Assembly (NCBI GenBank): GCA_021405315.1
Contig: QWIH01000002.1
Location: forward strand, 62,001 to 126,000
Origin: Leptolyngbya sp. PLA1
GTDB taxonomy: Bacteria; Planctomycetota; Phycisphaerae; Phycisphaerales; UBA1924
DNA: 64,000 bases
Direction of reading: 5' to 3'
The notes under the pieces were generated by a model, which saw nothing but the letters and a program-made list of their open reading frames with translations, ran no database searches and was not told the origin of the DNA. Below, in pieces: positions 1 to 8,092 of the stretch (the stretch's first letter is position 1; the number at the start of each line of letters is the position of its first letter). The translations under genes and the position numbers were made by a program.

Positions 1-2
1 AT

Positions 3-131
3 CAGCGCAGCAGCCACGCGGACCTCTTCGGCTGGCTCAGCGGCTCCTACCACACCTCCCGTGAACCGGACCCGGACGACGAGACCGACCGACCGCCCCC
101 GGGGGACACACCCCCTGCACGGTCCCGGTGA
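3..131 (+). CDS. C-terminal end of an unrecognised protein (partial)
   Basis: An open frame enters from the left edge and stops with TGA at 129-131, giving about 42 residues. The tail is rich in Asp, Pro and Arg and resembles a disordered C-terminus. No family can be named. It ends 32 nt before the ExbB-type gene on the same strand. It could belong to the same transcript, although the ExbB-type gene appears to have its own promoter. The frame is open with plausible composition, but it is too short to prove it is coding. Confidence 0.45.
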   Translation, partial: QRSSHADLFGWLSGSYHTSREPDPDDETDRPPPGDTPPARSR

Positions 132-151
132 TTGCTCGCCCCCCGGCCTCA

Positions 152-163
152 TACAGTCGGCGC
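152..163 (+). promoter_or_regulatory. -10-like hexamer directly before the ExbB-type start
   Basis: TACAGT at 152-157 lies 6 nt before the ATG at 164, and no Shine-Dalgarno sequence fits between them. If it is a -10 element, transcription would begin at or next to the A of the ATG, giving a leaderless mRNA. The same arrangement recurs at many genes here. Confidence 0.4.
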
Positions 164-823
164 ATGACCCACCACGCATGGATGCTCGCCGAGGGCACCG
201 GACTTTGGCCGCTCTTCCTGCAGTCCTTCGACGTGTTCACCGTCGTGCTCCTCGCCGGCTCGCTCGCGGGTGTCACCACGATCTTCCTGTGCCTCTTCGA
301 GATCAGGGCCTCCGCGATCGTTCCGCCGCCGGTGGTGGGCCGGCTGAAGGACCTCGCGGCGAGCGCCCGCTGGGAAGACCTGGCCATCCTGGTCCGCGAG
401 GATGACTCGATGGTCTCCCGCGTGATCCGGGCCGCATCGGCCTCGGGCGGCGACCGCGCCGCCATCCGCGAAGCCGCGGAACTCGCCGCGAGCGAGGAGT
501 CCGCCCGCTGGTTCAGGAAGATCGACATCCTCAGCGTCATCGGGAATCTCGGGCCGCTGGTCGGCCTCGCCGGCACCGTGTGGGGCATGATTCTCGCGTT
601 CACCAGCCTCGGGGACACGCAGGGGCAGGCCGGGCCGGCGGACCTGTCGCTGGGCATCTCCAAGGCCCTGTTCCACACACTGCTGGGCCTGTGCCTGGCC
701 ATTCCCTGCCTGCTCGCGTACGGCGTGTTCCGGGGCCGCGTGGATCGGCTGTGCACCCGCGCGAACGTCCTCGCGAGCGAGATCATCGAGCGACTCCCCG
801 CGGCGCCCGGAGCCCCGCGTTGA
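164..823 (+). CDS. MotA/TolQ/ExbB proton channel family protein
   Basis: Inner-membrane proton channel subunit of a TolQ/ExbB type motor, which couples the proton motive force to an ExbD/TolR partner. The 219-residue protein has three hydrophobic segments (about residues 18-42, 125-150 and 168-195). The second and third hold the Gly-rich pattern of the family, including GNLGPLVGLAGTVWGMI and the segment around ISKALFHTLLGLCLAIP. ATG 164 is preferred over an upstream in-frame ATG-like start because it opens just before the first membrane helix. Two ExbD genes follow with 2 nt and -4 nt spacing, so the three form one transcription unit. No TonB-like gene is visible beside them, so the energised partner is unknown. 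Confidence 0.9.
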   Translation: MTHHAWMLAEGTGLWPLFLQSFDVFTVVLLAGSLAGVTTIFLCLFEIRASAIVPPPVVGRLKDLAASARWEDLAILVREDDSMVSRVIRAASASGGDRAAIREAAELAASEESARWFRKIDILSVIGNLGPLVGLAGTVWGMILAFTSLGDTQGQAGPADLSLGISKALFHTLLGLCLAIPCLLAYGVFRGRVDRLCTRANVLASEIIERLPAAPGAPR

Positions 824-825
824 GG

Positions 826-1245
826 ATGCGGACCTCCCATCACGCCCCTCCCCTGGGAAAGATCAACGTCACCCCGCTGATCGACGTGGTGATGGTGCTC
901 ATCGTCTTCTATCTCATCGTCGGGCGGCTCGCGGAATCTGAGCGGGCCCGCGTGCAGCTTCCCGGCGCGAGCGCCGGCGCGGCGGAGACCGGCGCGTCGG
1001 TGACGATCACGGTGTCCCTGGTCGGAGGCCGCCCGTCCTACTCGCTCGAGGGAGTCACGGTGCCGGCGGCGGACCTCGCCCGGGCGATCCGTGCGGCGGT
1101 TCCGTCGCCCGAAGGCACCGCCGTCCACATCCGCGCCGACCGCGCACTGGCCTACGACGCGGTCGAGCCGGCGATCCTCGCGTGCCGGGAGGCCGGGCTG
1201 GCGTCCGTGAAGCTCGTCGCCCAGCGCGAGGGGGGCTCGCCGTGA
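826..1245 (+). CDS. ExbD/TolR family biopolymer transport protein (first copy)
   Basis: Small bitopic membrane protein of 139 residues that partners the ExbB-type channel. It has a short cytoplasmic N-terminus, then NVTPLIDVVMVLIVFYLIV at about residues 13-31. This is the ExbD/TolR membrane helix, with the conserved Asp that takes part in proton transfer. A periplasmic domain of about 100 residues follows and ends with the IRADRALAYDAVEPAILACREAG pattern typical of ExbD C-terminal domains. ATG 826 lies 2 nt after the ExbB-type stop. The next ExbD gene overlaps this stop as GTGA. Confidence 0.9.
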   Translation: MRTSHHAPPLGKINVTPLIDVVMVLIVFYLIVGRLAESERARVQLPGASAGAAETGASVTITVSLVGGRPSYSLEGVTVPAADLARAIRAAVPSPEGTAVHIRADRALAYDAVEPAILACREAGLASVKLVAQREGGSP

Positions 1246-1703
1246 GCCACCAGTTCCGTGACCGCAGCGCGCGGGCCATGTTCGACCTGCACTACGGGCC
1301 GAACATGACGCCGATGGTCGACGTGGTCATGGTGATCCTGATCTTCTTCATGGCATCCGCCGCCCTGCTGGGGCCCGAGTTCCTGCTGCGATCCAGCCTC
1401 CCGCGGCAGGGCGCTGGCACGGACGCGGGCGAGATGGTGACGCTCCGCGTGCGTCTGGTCGGGCTGTCGGCGGGGGTCACGATCGACCAGGGGACCGAGC
1501 TGCTCATGCCCCTCGAAGCGGCGGAGGGCGTCATCGCCTCGCGGCTCTCGCTGCTGGGGCCGGACCGCCTGACGGTGCTGATCGACCCTGAGCCGGACGC
1601 GCCGTACGACCGCGTGGTGAGGCTTCACGAGACGTGCGCCCGCCTGGGCGTGCCCCGCGTCGGCCTGGTCGAGCGCTCCTCTGCTACGCCGCGCACGCCG
1701 TGA
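1242..1703 (+). CDS. ExbD/TolR family biopolymer transport protein (second copy)
   Basis: Second ExbD-like subunit, 153 residues, starting at GTG 1242 and overlapping the stop of the first copy by 4 nt. The membrane helix NMTPMVDVVMVILIFFMAS carries the conserved Asp (about residue 27). The periplasmic part diverges from the first copy. Tandem ExbD genes behind one ExbB are common in planctomycetes and may form mixed ExbD dimers; that is inference. The gene is convergent with the phosphatase gene and their 3' ends overlap by 20 nt, so no separate terminator is visible. Confidence 0.88.
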   Translation: MSHQFRDRSARAMFDLHYGPNMTPMVDVVMVILIFFMASAALLGPEFLLRSSLPRQGAGTDAGEMVTLRVRLVGLSAGVTIDQGTELLMPLEAAEGVIASRLSLLGPDRLTVLIDPEPDAPYDRVVRLHETCARLGVPRVGLVERSSATPRTP

Positions 1704-2928
1704 TGCAGAGCGCGGTCACGTCGTCCCCGCCGTGCATCGAGCCCGCCTGCACGTCCAGCCTGTGCTGGAGCTCTGAGAGGAGGCCGGAGGTGGCGCCGCG
1801 GCGTGCGCCGGCGGCCCCGCGCGCCAGGTCGGCGATCCACCGGTCCCGCTTCAGGACCGCGCGCTGCGCCCCGGACGCTTCGAGCGGGAACGCCGCGTCA
1901 AGCCCGTCGGTGTAGAGCATCAGCATGTCATCGTCGGCGAGGGCGATCTCCCGCTGATCGAACTCCGCGTCGTTGAAGACGCCCAGCAGAGGCCCGGCGG
2001 TCTCGATCTCCGACGACTCCCCCCCCGAGAGCAGGATGGGCAGCGGGTGTCCCGCGCCCGCGACCGTGACCTTCCGAGTCTCCGCGTCGATCACGCCGTA
2101 CACGGCAGTCGCGAAGCGCCCGGTGCCCAGGCAGCTTGCGCACAGGCGTTCGTTCAGCCTCGCGAGCACATGCGCCGGGGAGTGGGGCTCCGAGGCGGCT
2201 GACGAGGCCGCGGCGGCCATCAGGCTGCTGGTGAGGACCATGGTGAGGAGCGCCGCGGGGACGCCGTGGCCCACGGCGTCCGCCACGAAGAAGGCGACCC
2301 TGGAGGGCCCTACCTCGCGCACGCTGTAGACGTCGCCGCTCACGAAGTTCACGGGGCGGAAGAGCACGTTGATGTCCAGCCCCGGGACCCTGGGCAGCGG
2401 GCTGGACGTGAAGTCTCGCTGGAGCGCCGCCGCCAGGTGCAACTCCTCGTGCAGGCGGTCCATCTCGTTTCGGATGCCGCCCTGGCAGCGGAGCGCCAGA
2501 TCAATCTCGTGGGCCAGCAGCCTCACCGCGGGCTGGCGCTCCATCAGCGCGTAGAGCATGGAGGCGATCATCTCGGCGCCGGCGTCGTGTGCCAGGAAGA
2601 TCACGCCGTGCCGTTGGAAGAGCGCCCAGTCCTCCGGCTTCTCCACCAGGATCACCGCCGGCGCGCACCGGGTGGAAAGCGCCTCCAGCAGCCGGTCCAC
2701 CACGCTGGGCCTCACACCCGGGCCGACCACCGCCAGCACCGCCCCGGGAATCGCGTCGTGTCCTGCACCTCTCCCGGCGGGGTCGAGGAACTCAACAAGC
2801 TCGTCGGCGAGCATCGCGCGCCATTCCGGGGCCATCGACGGCCAGGCCCCCAGCACGGGCCTCAGCCATCGCTGCGCGGGCGCCGTCAGCCCTCCAGTCG
2901 CCGCGAAGTAGAGTGTCGGAGTGTTCAC
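1684..2928 (-). CDS. SpoIIE/RsbU-type PP2C serine phosphatase with N-terminal sensor-like region
   Basis: Predicted Mn-dependent serine/threonine phosphatase of the SpoIIE/RsbU class, which usually acts on anti-sigma-factor antagonists or similar switch proteins. The C-terminal half shows the family pattern: FRPVNFVSGDVYSV, VADAVGHGVPAALLTMVL and LMLYTDGLDAA, with the metal-binding Asp residues in place. The N-terminal ~170 residues look like a degenerate receiver domain followed by a helical linker (NEMDRLHEELHLAAALQRDF) of the kind that joins sensor and phosphatase domains. GTG 2928 is chosen because GAGGGGG sits 9 nt upstream. An ATG at 2979 would add 17 basic residues. No antagonist or anti-sigma gene is adjacent. 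Confidence 0.88.
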   Translation of the reverse strand: MNTPTLYFAATGGLTAPAQRWLRPVLGAWPSMAPEWRAMLADELVEFLDPAGRGAGHDAIPGAVLAVVGPGVRPSVVDRLLEALSTRCAPAVILVEKPEDWALFQRHGVIFLAHDAGAEMIASMLYALMERQPAVRLLAHEIDLALRCQGGIRNEMDRLHEELHLAAALQRDFTSSPLPRVPGLDINVLFRPVNFVSGDVYSVREVGPSRVAFFVADAVGHGVPAALLTMVLTSSLMAAAASSAASEPHSPAHVLARLNERLCASCLGTGRFATAVYGVIDAETRKVTVAGAGHPLPILLSGGESSEIETAGPLLGVFNDAEFDQREIALADDDMLMLYTDGLDAAFPLEASGAQRAVLKRDRWIADLARGAAGARRGATSGLLSELQHRLDVQAGSMHGGDDVTALCITACAA

Positions 2929-2991
2929 GAGTGGCCGCCCCCTCACGCCCGCGCGGCCATCGCGGCTCCGGGCGTGCATGGGGAAATCGAC

Positions 2992-3621
2992 CTATTTCGC
3001 GAGCTTCTTCAGGGCCGCCACGTCCAGATCAAGCTTCTGCCCCGCCTTGAGGTTCAGGCTATCGGTCGTGCCGCCCTTGAACTCGAGCGCGAACTGCGCC
3101 GAGAACTTGCTCGAGTACTTCTTCAGCCGCTTTTCGTAGGCGTCATTCGTCGCCGCCCATGCCGGGTACCCCGGCGGGGCCGTCTTCACCTTTTCCTCTT
3201 CGGTGCGGGGCGGCTCGGGCTCCATCTTGTGCCATGCCACCACGCGACCCGCGCCGTCGAGGTACACCACGTCGATGGGCACCGGGCAGTCGCGCATGAC
3301 GAACTCCAGCTTCGTCATGACCCTGGGAAACACGAAGATCAGGCCCCATCCCTCGGGGATCTCAGCCTTGTCCGAGAGCCCCTTGAAGCGGGTCTCGTCA
3401 TCGAGGGCCAGGTCCATCTTGAACTTCTTGGCGTTGATCGTGAGGTCCACGCTCTTGGGAGCCGCGGGCTTGTCCTTGTCCTTCTGCTCGGGCTCCTTGG
3501 AGGGCCCGGCGCCCCCGCCCCCCCCGGACTGCCCCAGGGCCATCCACACCCCGGCGCCCGCCAGCGCCGCCACTGCCACCGCCGCGAAGACCTTGTTCAT
3601 CATGTTCTTCTGCTCAGCCAT
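2992..3621 (-). CDS. DUF192 family exported protein
   Basis: A 209-residue protein with an N-terminal membrane anchor or signal (residues 8-28, VFAAVAVAALAGAGVWMAL), then a Gly/Pro/Lys linker, then a DUF192 domain (about residues 58-205). The domain shows the family patterns TRFKGLSD, GLIFVFP and FVMRDCPVPIDVVYLD. DUF192 proteins are small extracytoplasmic beta-barrels of unsettled function. Compared with the usual ~130-residue domain this one has a charged insertion (about residues 140-175, with EPPRTEEEKVKTAPPGYP). The start lies inside the 3' end of the GluQ-like gene (22-nt overlap), so the two are probably co-transcribed, followed by the phosphatase gene. Confidence 0.85.
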   Translation of the reverse strand: MAEQKNMMNKVFAAVAVAALAGAGVWMALGQSGGGGGAGPSKEPEQKDKDKPAAPKSVDLTINAKKFKMDLALDDETRFKGLSDKAEIPEGWGLIFVFPRVMTKLEFVMRDCPVPIDVVYLDGAGRVVAWHKMEPEPPRTEEEKVKTAPPGYPAWAATNDAYEKRLKKYSSKFSAQFALEFKGGTTDSLNLKAGQKLDLDVAALKKLAK

Positions 3622-4580
3622 GTCAGCGACTCCGCTGTGAGCACGATGGGCTCACGCGACATCTTACGAAGGTCGAACCCCGCGAGGAACTCCGAAGCGG
3701 AGATCTCCGCGGGCTTGTCCAGCATCCCGCACCAATGTGCCACAAGTCCGATGACCCGCTCGGCCCGCGTTCCCCCCGCTCGAAATGTGTCCAGCCTCGT
3801 GTCCCCGTGCCGCTTCGCCAGCCGCCTCCCGTCCGGCCCGAGCACCAGAGGCAGGTGCGTGTACCGAGGCTCCCGGGTGATCGCCAGCCCCCGCCTCACG
3901 AGCATCTGCCTCGCGGCAGAGTCCAGCAGATCGTCCCCCCTCACCACCTCGGTCACCCCCTGGCGATCATCGTCCACGACGACGGCCAACTGATACGCGG
4001 GCTGTCCGGGCCGATCCGGGGTCCGCCTCGTCCATACCACGAAATCCCCGATGACACGAGAGACATCGAACACCCGCGTCCCGGCGAACGCGTCCTCGAC
4101 CCGCACCTCCCCCGGGGGCACGATCAGCCGCCAGCAGGCATGGGTGTCGTCGAACTCCCGGGGTACAACGGGGGGACGCAGGGAGGCCGGGAACACCACC
4201 TCGTGCGAGCCCTCCTGCGGAGCGCTGGCTGCCGCCTCGATCTGCGTCCGCGTCAGATCGCTCGGATAGACGATCCCCGCCCGGGCGAGCGCCCGCATTG
4301 CTGCCCAATGAGGCTCCGGTGTCTCGCTCTGGACCAGCGGACCGACGTCCCAGTCGATGCCTAGCCAACGCAACAGGTCCACGGTCAGAGCCATCACCCC
4401 CGGCTTGATGCGGGGCGTATCCAAGTCCTCAATCCGCAGCACGATGCGCCAGCCGTGCTGCCTCGCGAGGGCCCAGTTCGCAAGAAAGGTCCGCGCGTTC
4501 CCGAGGTGGAGCGCGCCCGTCGGCGACGGAGCAAGCCTGGTGATCGGTATGTGTTCGGCATTCAAAGGGACGGCCACCAC
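3600..4580 (-). CDS. gluQ: glutamyl-Q tRNA(Asp) synthetase-like protein
   Basis: Truncated paralogue of glutamyl-tRNA synthetase, 326 residues. GluQ enzymes attach glutamate to queuosine at position 34 of tRNA-Asp. The class I signature appears as APSPTGALHLGNART (HIGH-type) near the N-terminus, with RIEDLDTPR just after. The second signature, LAKRHGD, replaces the usual KMSKS form near residue 260. The protein stops after the catalytic core and lacks the anticodon-binding domain of GltX, which is why GluQ is preferred. GTG 4580 or GTG 4577 is the start; a TATCGT hexamer lies 4 nt before the first, suggesting a leaderless transcript. Confidence 0.85.
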   Translation of the reverse strand: MVAVPLNAEHIPITRLAPSPTGALHLGNARTFLANWALARQHGWRIVLRIEDLDTPRIKPGVMALTVDLLRWLGIDWDVGPLVQSETPEPHWAAMRALARAGIVYPSDLTRTQIEAAASAPQEGSHEVVFPASLRPPVVPREFDDTHACWRLIVPPGEVRVEDAFAGTRVFDVSRVIGDFVVWTRRTPDRPGQPAYQLAVVVDDDRQGVTEVVRGDDLLDSAARQMLVRRGLAITREPRYTHLPLVLGPDGRRLAKRHGDTRLDTFRAGGTRAERVIGLVAHWCGMLDKPAEISASEFLAGFDLRKMSREPIVLTAESLTWLSRRT

Positions 4581-4590
4581 GAAGACGATA
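4581..4590 (-). promoter_or_regulatory. -10-like hexamer before gluQ
   Basis: On the minus strand TATCGT (4590-4585) is followed by 4 nt and then two consecutive GTG codons. With a start at the second GTG (4577) the spacing is 7 nt. No Shine-Dalgarno sequence is present. It fits the window's leaderless pattern but is weaker than the other examples. Confidence 0.25.
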
Positions 4591-4655
4591 CACTGGGCGC
4601 TGGGCGGCGTACAGGTCGGGGTACCCCGGCCGCTACCCGTCCTGGAAAGGCCCCT

Positions 4656-5009
4656 GTGTCCCAAGCTGTCGTTCCCAAGCTCTCGCCCGATCAGGTGGAT
4701 CAGGCCCTCAAGGCCCTCCCGGAGTGGGCCGCCGTCGGCGAGGCCATCCAACGCACGTATCAGTTCAGCGATTTTGTGACGAGCATGAAGTTTGTCTCGC
4801 AGGTCGCGGTGCACGCGGAGCAGGTGCAGCACCACCCGGATCTGCTGATCCGCTACAGCCGCGTCACGGTGACGCTGGCGACCCATGACGCCGGCGGGAT
4901 CTCGGCGAAGGACATGGAATCGGCGCGCGCGTACGACGCGATGGCACTGGGGCTTCCGGGGCAGGTACCGGTGGTTACGCCCCCGGCCAAGGCGAGAAAA
5001 AAGAAGTAG
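4656..5009 (+). CDS. phhA: pterin-4a-carbinolamine dehydratase
   Basis: Dehydrates 4a-hydroxytetrahydropterin, which regenerates the cofactor of aromatic amino acid hydroxylases; some members act in other pterin chemistry. The 117-residue protein matches the family length and shows the active-site region EQVQHHPDLLIRYSRVTVTL followed by THDAGGIS, with the two adjacent His and the later His in place. GTG 4656 is chosen because GGAAAGG ends about 6 nt upstream and the translation then opens with VSQAVVPKLSPDQV. It is divergent from gluQ, with about 75 bp between. A Lys-rich tail (KARKKK) follows the domain. No phenylalanine hydroxylase gene is in the window. Confidence 0.9.
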   Translation: MSQAVVPKLSPDQVDQALKALPEWAAVGEAIQRTYQFSDFVTSMKFVSQVAVHAEQVQHHPDLLIRYSRVTVTLATHDAGGISAKDMESARAYDAMALGLPGQVPVVTPPAKARKKK

Positions 5010-5028
5010 CCCGGGCCGCTCGTCCGGC

Positions 5029-6951
5029 TCATTCGTCGCTCGCGGCGCGATCTCGATCGGCCCGCTCGGCCTTGCGGCGGTCGGCCTCGCTGAGGAGCTT
5101 CTTCCGCAGCCGGATGCTCTCGGGCGTCACCTCGACGAGCTCGTCGTCCTCGATGTACTCGAGCGCCACTTCGAGGCTGAGGCGGCGGGGGGCCTTGAGC
5201 ACCACCGTCTTGTCCTTGCTCGCCGCACGCATGTTGTCCAGGTGCTTCATGCGAGTGATGTTGACGGTCAGGTCGTTGTCGCGGCAGTGCTCGCCCACGA
5301 TCTGCCCGGCATAGACCTTGTCGCCCGGCTCCACGAACAGCACGCCGCGGTCCGCGAGGAGTTCGCAGGCGTAGGTGGTCACCGGGTTGGTCTCGATGCT
5401 GATCAGCACGCCCGCCTTTCGGTGCGGGATCTCCCCGCTCACCGGGTCGAACCGGAGGAAGGAGTGGTGCATGATCGCCTGGCCCTGCGTCGCCGTGAGC
5501 ACGCGGCTGCGCATGCCGATCAGGCTTCGGCTGGGGATCTCGAACTTCAGGTGCGTCATGGTGTCGCCGCGGGGCTCCAGCTTCTTCACCTCGCCCTTGC
5601 GGCCGCCGACCAGCTCCATCACCGACCCCACGGTGTCGTTGGGCGTGTCGATCACCAGCTCTTCCACCGGCTCGCACTTCACGCCGTTGATCTCGCGGAT
5701 GATGACCTCGGGCTTGCCCACGGAGAGCTCAAAGCCCTCGCGGCGCATCGTCTCGATCAGGATGCCCAGCGACATGACGCCCCGGCCCGACACCATGAAC
5801 TCATCCGCCGTGCGGCCGGACTCCACCCGCATCGCGACGTTGCGCTGCAACTCCTTGTCGAGCCGCTCGCGGATCTGGCGGCTCGTGACGTAGTCACCCT
5901 CCTGCCCCGCGAATGGCGAGTCGTTGATGCGGAAGAGCATCGTCATCGTCGGCTCGTCGACCTTGACGGGCGGGAGCGCCATCGGCTGTTCGGGATCCGC
6001 GATGGTGTCGCCGATGTCCACGGAATCCAGCCCGACGATCGCCACCAGGTCGCCCGCCTCGACGACATCAACCTCGGTCCGGCTCAGGCCCTCGAACCGC
6101 AGGAGCTGGCCGGCCTTGCTGTTCACGCGAGCGCCGTCGCGCTTGAGCACGGCGACGGTCTGACCGCTGCGGATGCGCCCGTTGAAGACGCGTCCGATGC
6201 CGATGCGTCCGACGTAATCGCTGTAGTCGATGTTGGTGATGAGCACCTGGAGAGGCTTCTCGACGTCGGCGGGGGGGGCGGGCACCTCGCGCACGATGGT
6301 CTCGAAGATGTCCCGCAGGTCGGTGGGCTTGGGATCCGGCAGGGGCCAGTGCCGGGTCGCCCAGCCGTCGCGCCCCACGGCGTACACGGTCGGGAAGTCC
6401 AGCGCGTAGTCCTCGGCCCCGAGCTCCACGAGCAGGTCGAAGACCTCGTGCACGACGTCCTGCACGCGCTGGTCCTGGCGATCGATCTTGTTGATGACGA
6501 CGATGGGCCGGAGGCCGGCCTCCAGCGCCTTGCCCAGCACGAACTTGGTCTGGGGCATCACGCCCTCGGAGGAGTCCACGAGCAGGCAGCAGCCGTCGGC
6601 CATGCGCAGCACGCGTTCGACCTCGCCGCCGAAGTCCGCGTGGCCCGGGGTGTCGATGATGTTGATGCGGTAGTCGTGGCCGTCGAGCCCGTGGTAGTTG
6701 ATGGCGCAGTTCTTCGAGAGGATCGTGATCCCCCGCTCTCGCTCCAGCGGGTTGCTGTCCATGATCAGGCCGTGCTGCCCGCCCTCGAGCTTCTCGAGCT
6801 CGCCGGCCCGAAAGTTCCCGGACTGCTTGAGCAGGTTGTCCACCAGCGTGGTCTTCCCATGGTCGACGTGGGCGATGATCGCCACGTTGCGGATGCCGGT
6901 GTTGCGGTGGGACTTGGTCATTGGATTGGTCGTGGCGGTGAGGGTGGTCAT
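5029..6951 (-). CDS. typA: TypA/BipA translational GTPase
   Basis: Ribosome-associated GTPase of the elongation factor family, needed for ribosome assembly and growth under stress or cold. The 640-residue protein has G1 AHVDHGKTT near residue 30, [14 protein letters not shown] (G3) near 90, NKIDRQ (G4) near 150, then EF-G-like beta-barrel and alpha-beta domains. The TypA-specific C-terminal part includes [18 protein letters not shown] and the [21 protein letters not shown] segment. Length and order are standard, apart from an N-terminal extension of about 20 residues and a charged tail. GAAGG lies about 11 nt before ATG 6951. It ends 20 nt from phhA on the opposite strand. Confidence 0.97.
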   Translation of the reverse strand: MTTLTATTNPMTKSHRNTGIRNVAIIAHVDHGKTTLVDNLLKQSGNFRAGELEKLEGGQHGLIMDSNPLERERGITILSKNCAINYHGLDGHDYRINIIDTPGHADFGGEVERVLRMADGCCLLVDSSEGVMPQTKFVLGKALEAGLRPIVVINKIDRQDQRVQDVVHEVFDLLVELGAEDYALDFPTVYAVGRDGWATRHWPLPDPKPTDLRDIFETIVREVPAPPADVEKPLQVLITNIDYSDYVGRIGIGRVFNGRIRSGQTVAVLKRDGARVNSKAGQLLRFEGLSRTEVDVVEAGDLVAIVGLDSVDIGDTIADPEQPMALPPVKVDEPTMTMLFRINDSPFAGQEGDYVTSRQIRERLDKELQRNVAMRVESGRTADEFMVSGRGVMSLGILIETMRREGFELSVGKPEVIIREINGVKCEPVEELVIDTPNDTVGSVMELVGGRKGEVKKLEPRGDTMTHLKFEIPSRSLIGMRSRVLTATQGQAIMHHSFLRFDPVSGEIPHRKAGVLISIETNPVTTYACELLADRGVLFVEPGDKVYAGQIVGEHCRDNDLTVNITRMKHLDNMRAASKDKTVVLKAPRRLSLEVALEYIEDDELVEVTPESIRLRKKLLSEADRRKAERADRDRAASDE

Positions 6952-7324
6952 GGCGCGTACGGCCTTCGGGCGGGTCGGCGACGATCGCGCCGGCTCGGGT
7001 CAGTTTGGCACCGGGCTGGACGGCTAAGACGCCCTGGCGTGGTGATCCGGCCCCGTGCCACGCTGGCACGGCTCCGGACACAACTATAGGTCGCCAAACG
7101 GGCTTGCGGCGAGTTCACCCGGCGCCGTCTGCGACGACTGCGCCGCCGACGGGCGCACCGTTCTGGCCCCCAACCAGCACATTCGCTGGCACGGGCCCCC
7201 CAGTGTGGCATAGTTGCCCCGGCCTCGAAATGGGGCGCCCTCGCGTGGACAGCAAAGAGCACGGCCAGGCCCGCCGCCCCCCGCGGCGCCGCCCGGGTAA
7301 CCGCTGCGATCAGAAAGGCCGGCC
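6952..7324 (+). other. intergenic region between divergent typA and the Gly-rich protein gene
   Basis: A 373-bp stretch with no supported gene. It should hold the promoters of both flanking genes. Visible elements are a perfect 8-bp inverted repeat, CCGTGCCA-cgc-TGGCACGG, at 7053-7071, and a TATAGT hexamer on the minus strand at about 7083-7088. The latter could be a -10 for typA with a leader of about 125 nt. The inverted repeat would lie within that leader. AAAGG just before 7325 is the ribosome binding site of the downstream gene. Confidence 0.5.
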
Positions 7325-8086
7325 ATGAAGCTCGGAATCCTCTCGCTCGCACTGCTTGCAGCCGCAGCACCGGCCGCCTCCGCTCAGACCCTGCTCTATC
7401 AGCAGTCCTTCGAGAGCGGCAGCCTCGGCCCAGAGTGGAGCTCCAACTCCCGCATCTCCAACGGGTATCCGATCTTCACGTTCTTCAACGGCCGCTACTC
7501 AGGCGGTTCGACCACCCTCACCATCCCCCAGCCCCCCGGCTCGTCGCCAAACGGAATCAACACCAACCCCGGCGACACAGGTGGAGGCGGTGGAGGTGGA
7601 GGTGGAGGTGGAGGTGGAGGCGGTGGAGGCGGTGGAGGCGGAAACCCCCCGCCTCCCGGCGGCTACTTCCGCCAGTACACCTTGTCCTTCGACTTCTACT
7701 GCATTGACTCGTGGGATGGTGACAGTCTTCTCTACGGCGCCGACCGGCTCCGAGTCCTCATCAACGACGCGATTCGATTCGACGAAACCTTCTCGAACCA
7801 GCCCGGGAACGCACAGTCCTTCCGTGCAGCGACCATCGGTCCCGCGCACCTCGACTACAACCCGGGCGCGATGGACTCGGTCTACAGGCAGATCTCCGTC
7901 GACTTCACCATCCCGACGATCGACCCGACCATCCGCATCACCTGGGCCGATGGCGGGCTTCAGGGCATGAATGACGAGTCCTGGGGCATCGACAACATCC
8001 GCATCTCGTACCAGACGGTCCCCGCGCCCGGCGCCGGGCTCTCGCTCCTTGCGGCGTGCGGGCTTCTCGCCCGGCGTCGACGCTGA
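7325..8086 (+). CDS. exported Gly-rich protein with PEP-CTERM-like sorting tail
   Basis: A 253-residue secreted protein of unknown function. A signal peptide (residues 1-20, ending ASA|Q) is followed by a beta-rich domain split by an uninterrupted run of 21 glycines at about residues 86-106. After the run, the segment from YTLSFDFYCIDSWDG to IDNIRISYQ looks like a lectin/jelly-roll type fold. The C-terminus reads VPAPGAGLSLLAACGLLARRRR. This is the Pro-rich motif, hydrophobic stretch and Arg cluster of PEP-CTERM-type tails, here with PAPGA instead of PEP. Such tails are removed by an exosortase during export. AAAGG precedes the ATG. Confidence 0.8.
   Translation: MKLGILSLALLAAAAPAASAQTLLYQQSFESGSLGPEWSSNSRISNGYPIFTFFNGRYSGGSTTLTIPQPPGSSPNGINTNPGDTGGGGGGGGGGGGGGGGGGGGGNPPPPGGYFRQYTLSFDFYCIDSWDGDSLLYGADRLRVLINDAIRFDETFSNQPGNAQSFRAATIGPAHLDYNPGAMDSVYRQISVDFTIPTIDPTIRITWADGGLQGMNDESWGIDNIRISYQTVPAPGAGLSLLAACGLLARRRR
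7580..7642 (+). repeat. in-frame polyglycine microsatellite
   Basis: Twenty-one consecutive glycine codons made only of GGT, GGA and GGC, arranged as GGTGGA and GGTGGAGGC units. Units are multiples of 3 nt, so slippage would change the length of the linker without breaking the frame. Confidence 0.9.
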
Positions 8087-8092
8087 TCGACG

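Noticed and set aside
3600-4580. Full glutamyl-tRNA synthetase (GltX)
   Set aside because: The protein ends after the catalytic core at 326 residues and lacks the anticodon-binding domain; GluQ fits better.
7053-7071. Perfect inverted repeat CCGTGCCA-cgc-TGGCACGG as a terminator
   Set aside because: There is no T-tract on either side, and it lies between divergent starts, where no transcript should end.
7580-7642. Short tandem repeat considered as a CRISPR-like or intergenic repeat array
   Set aside because: It is a coding polyglycine run in frame with the surrounding protein, without spacers.
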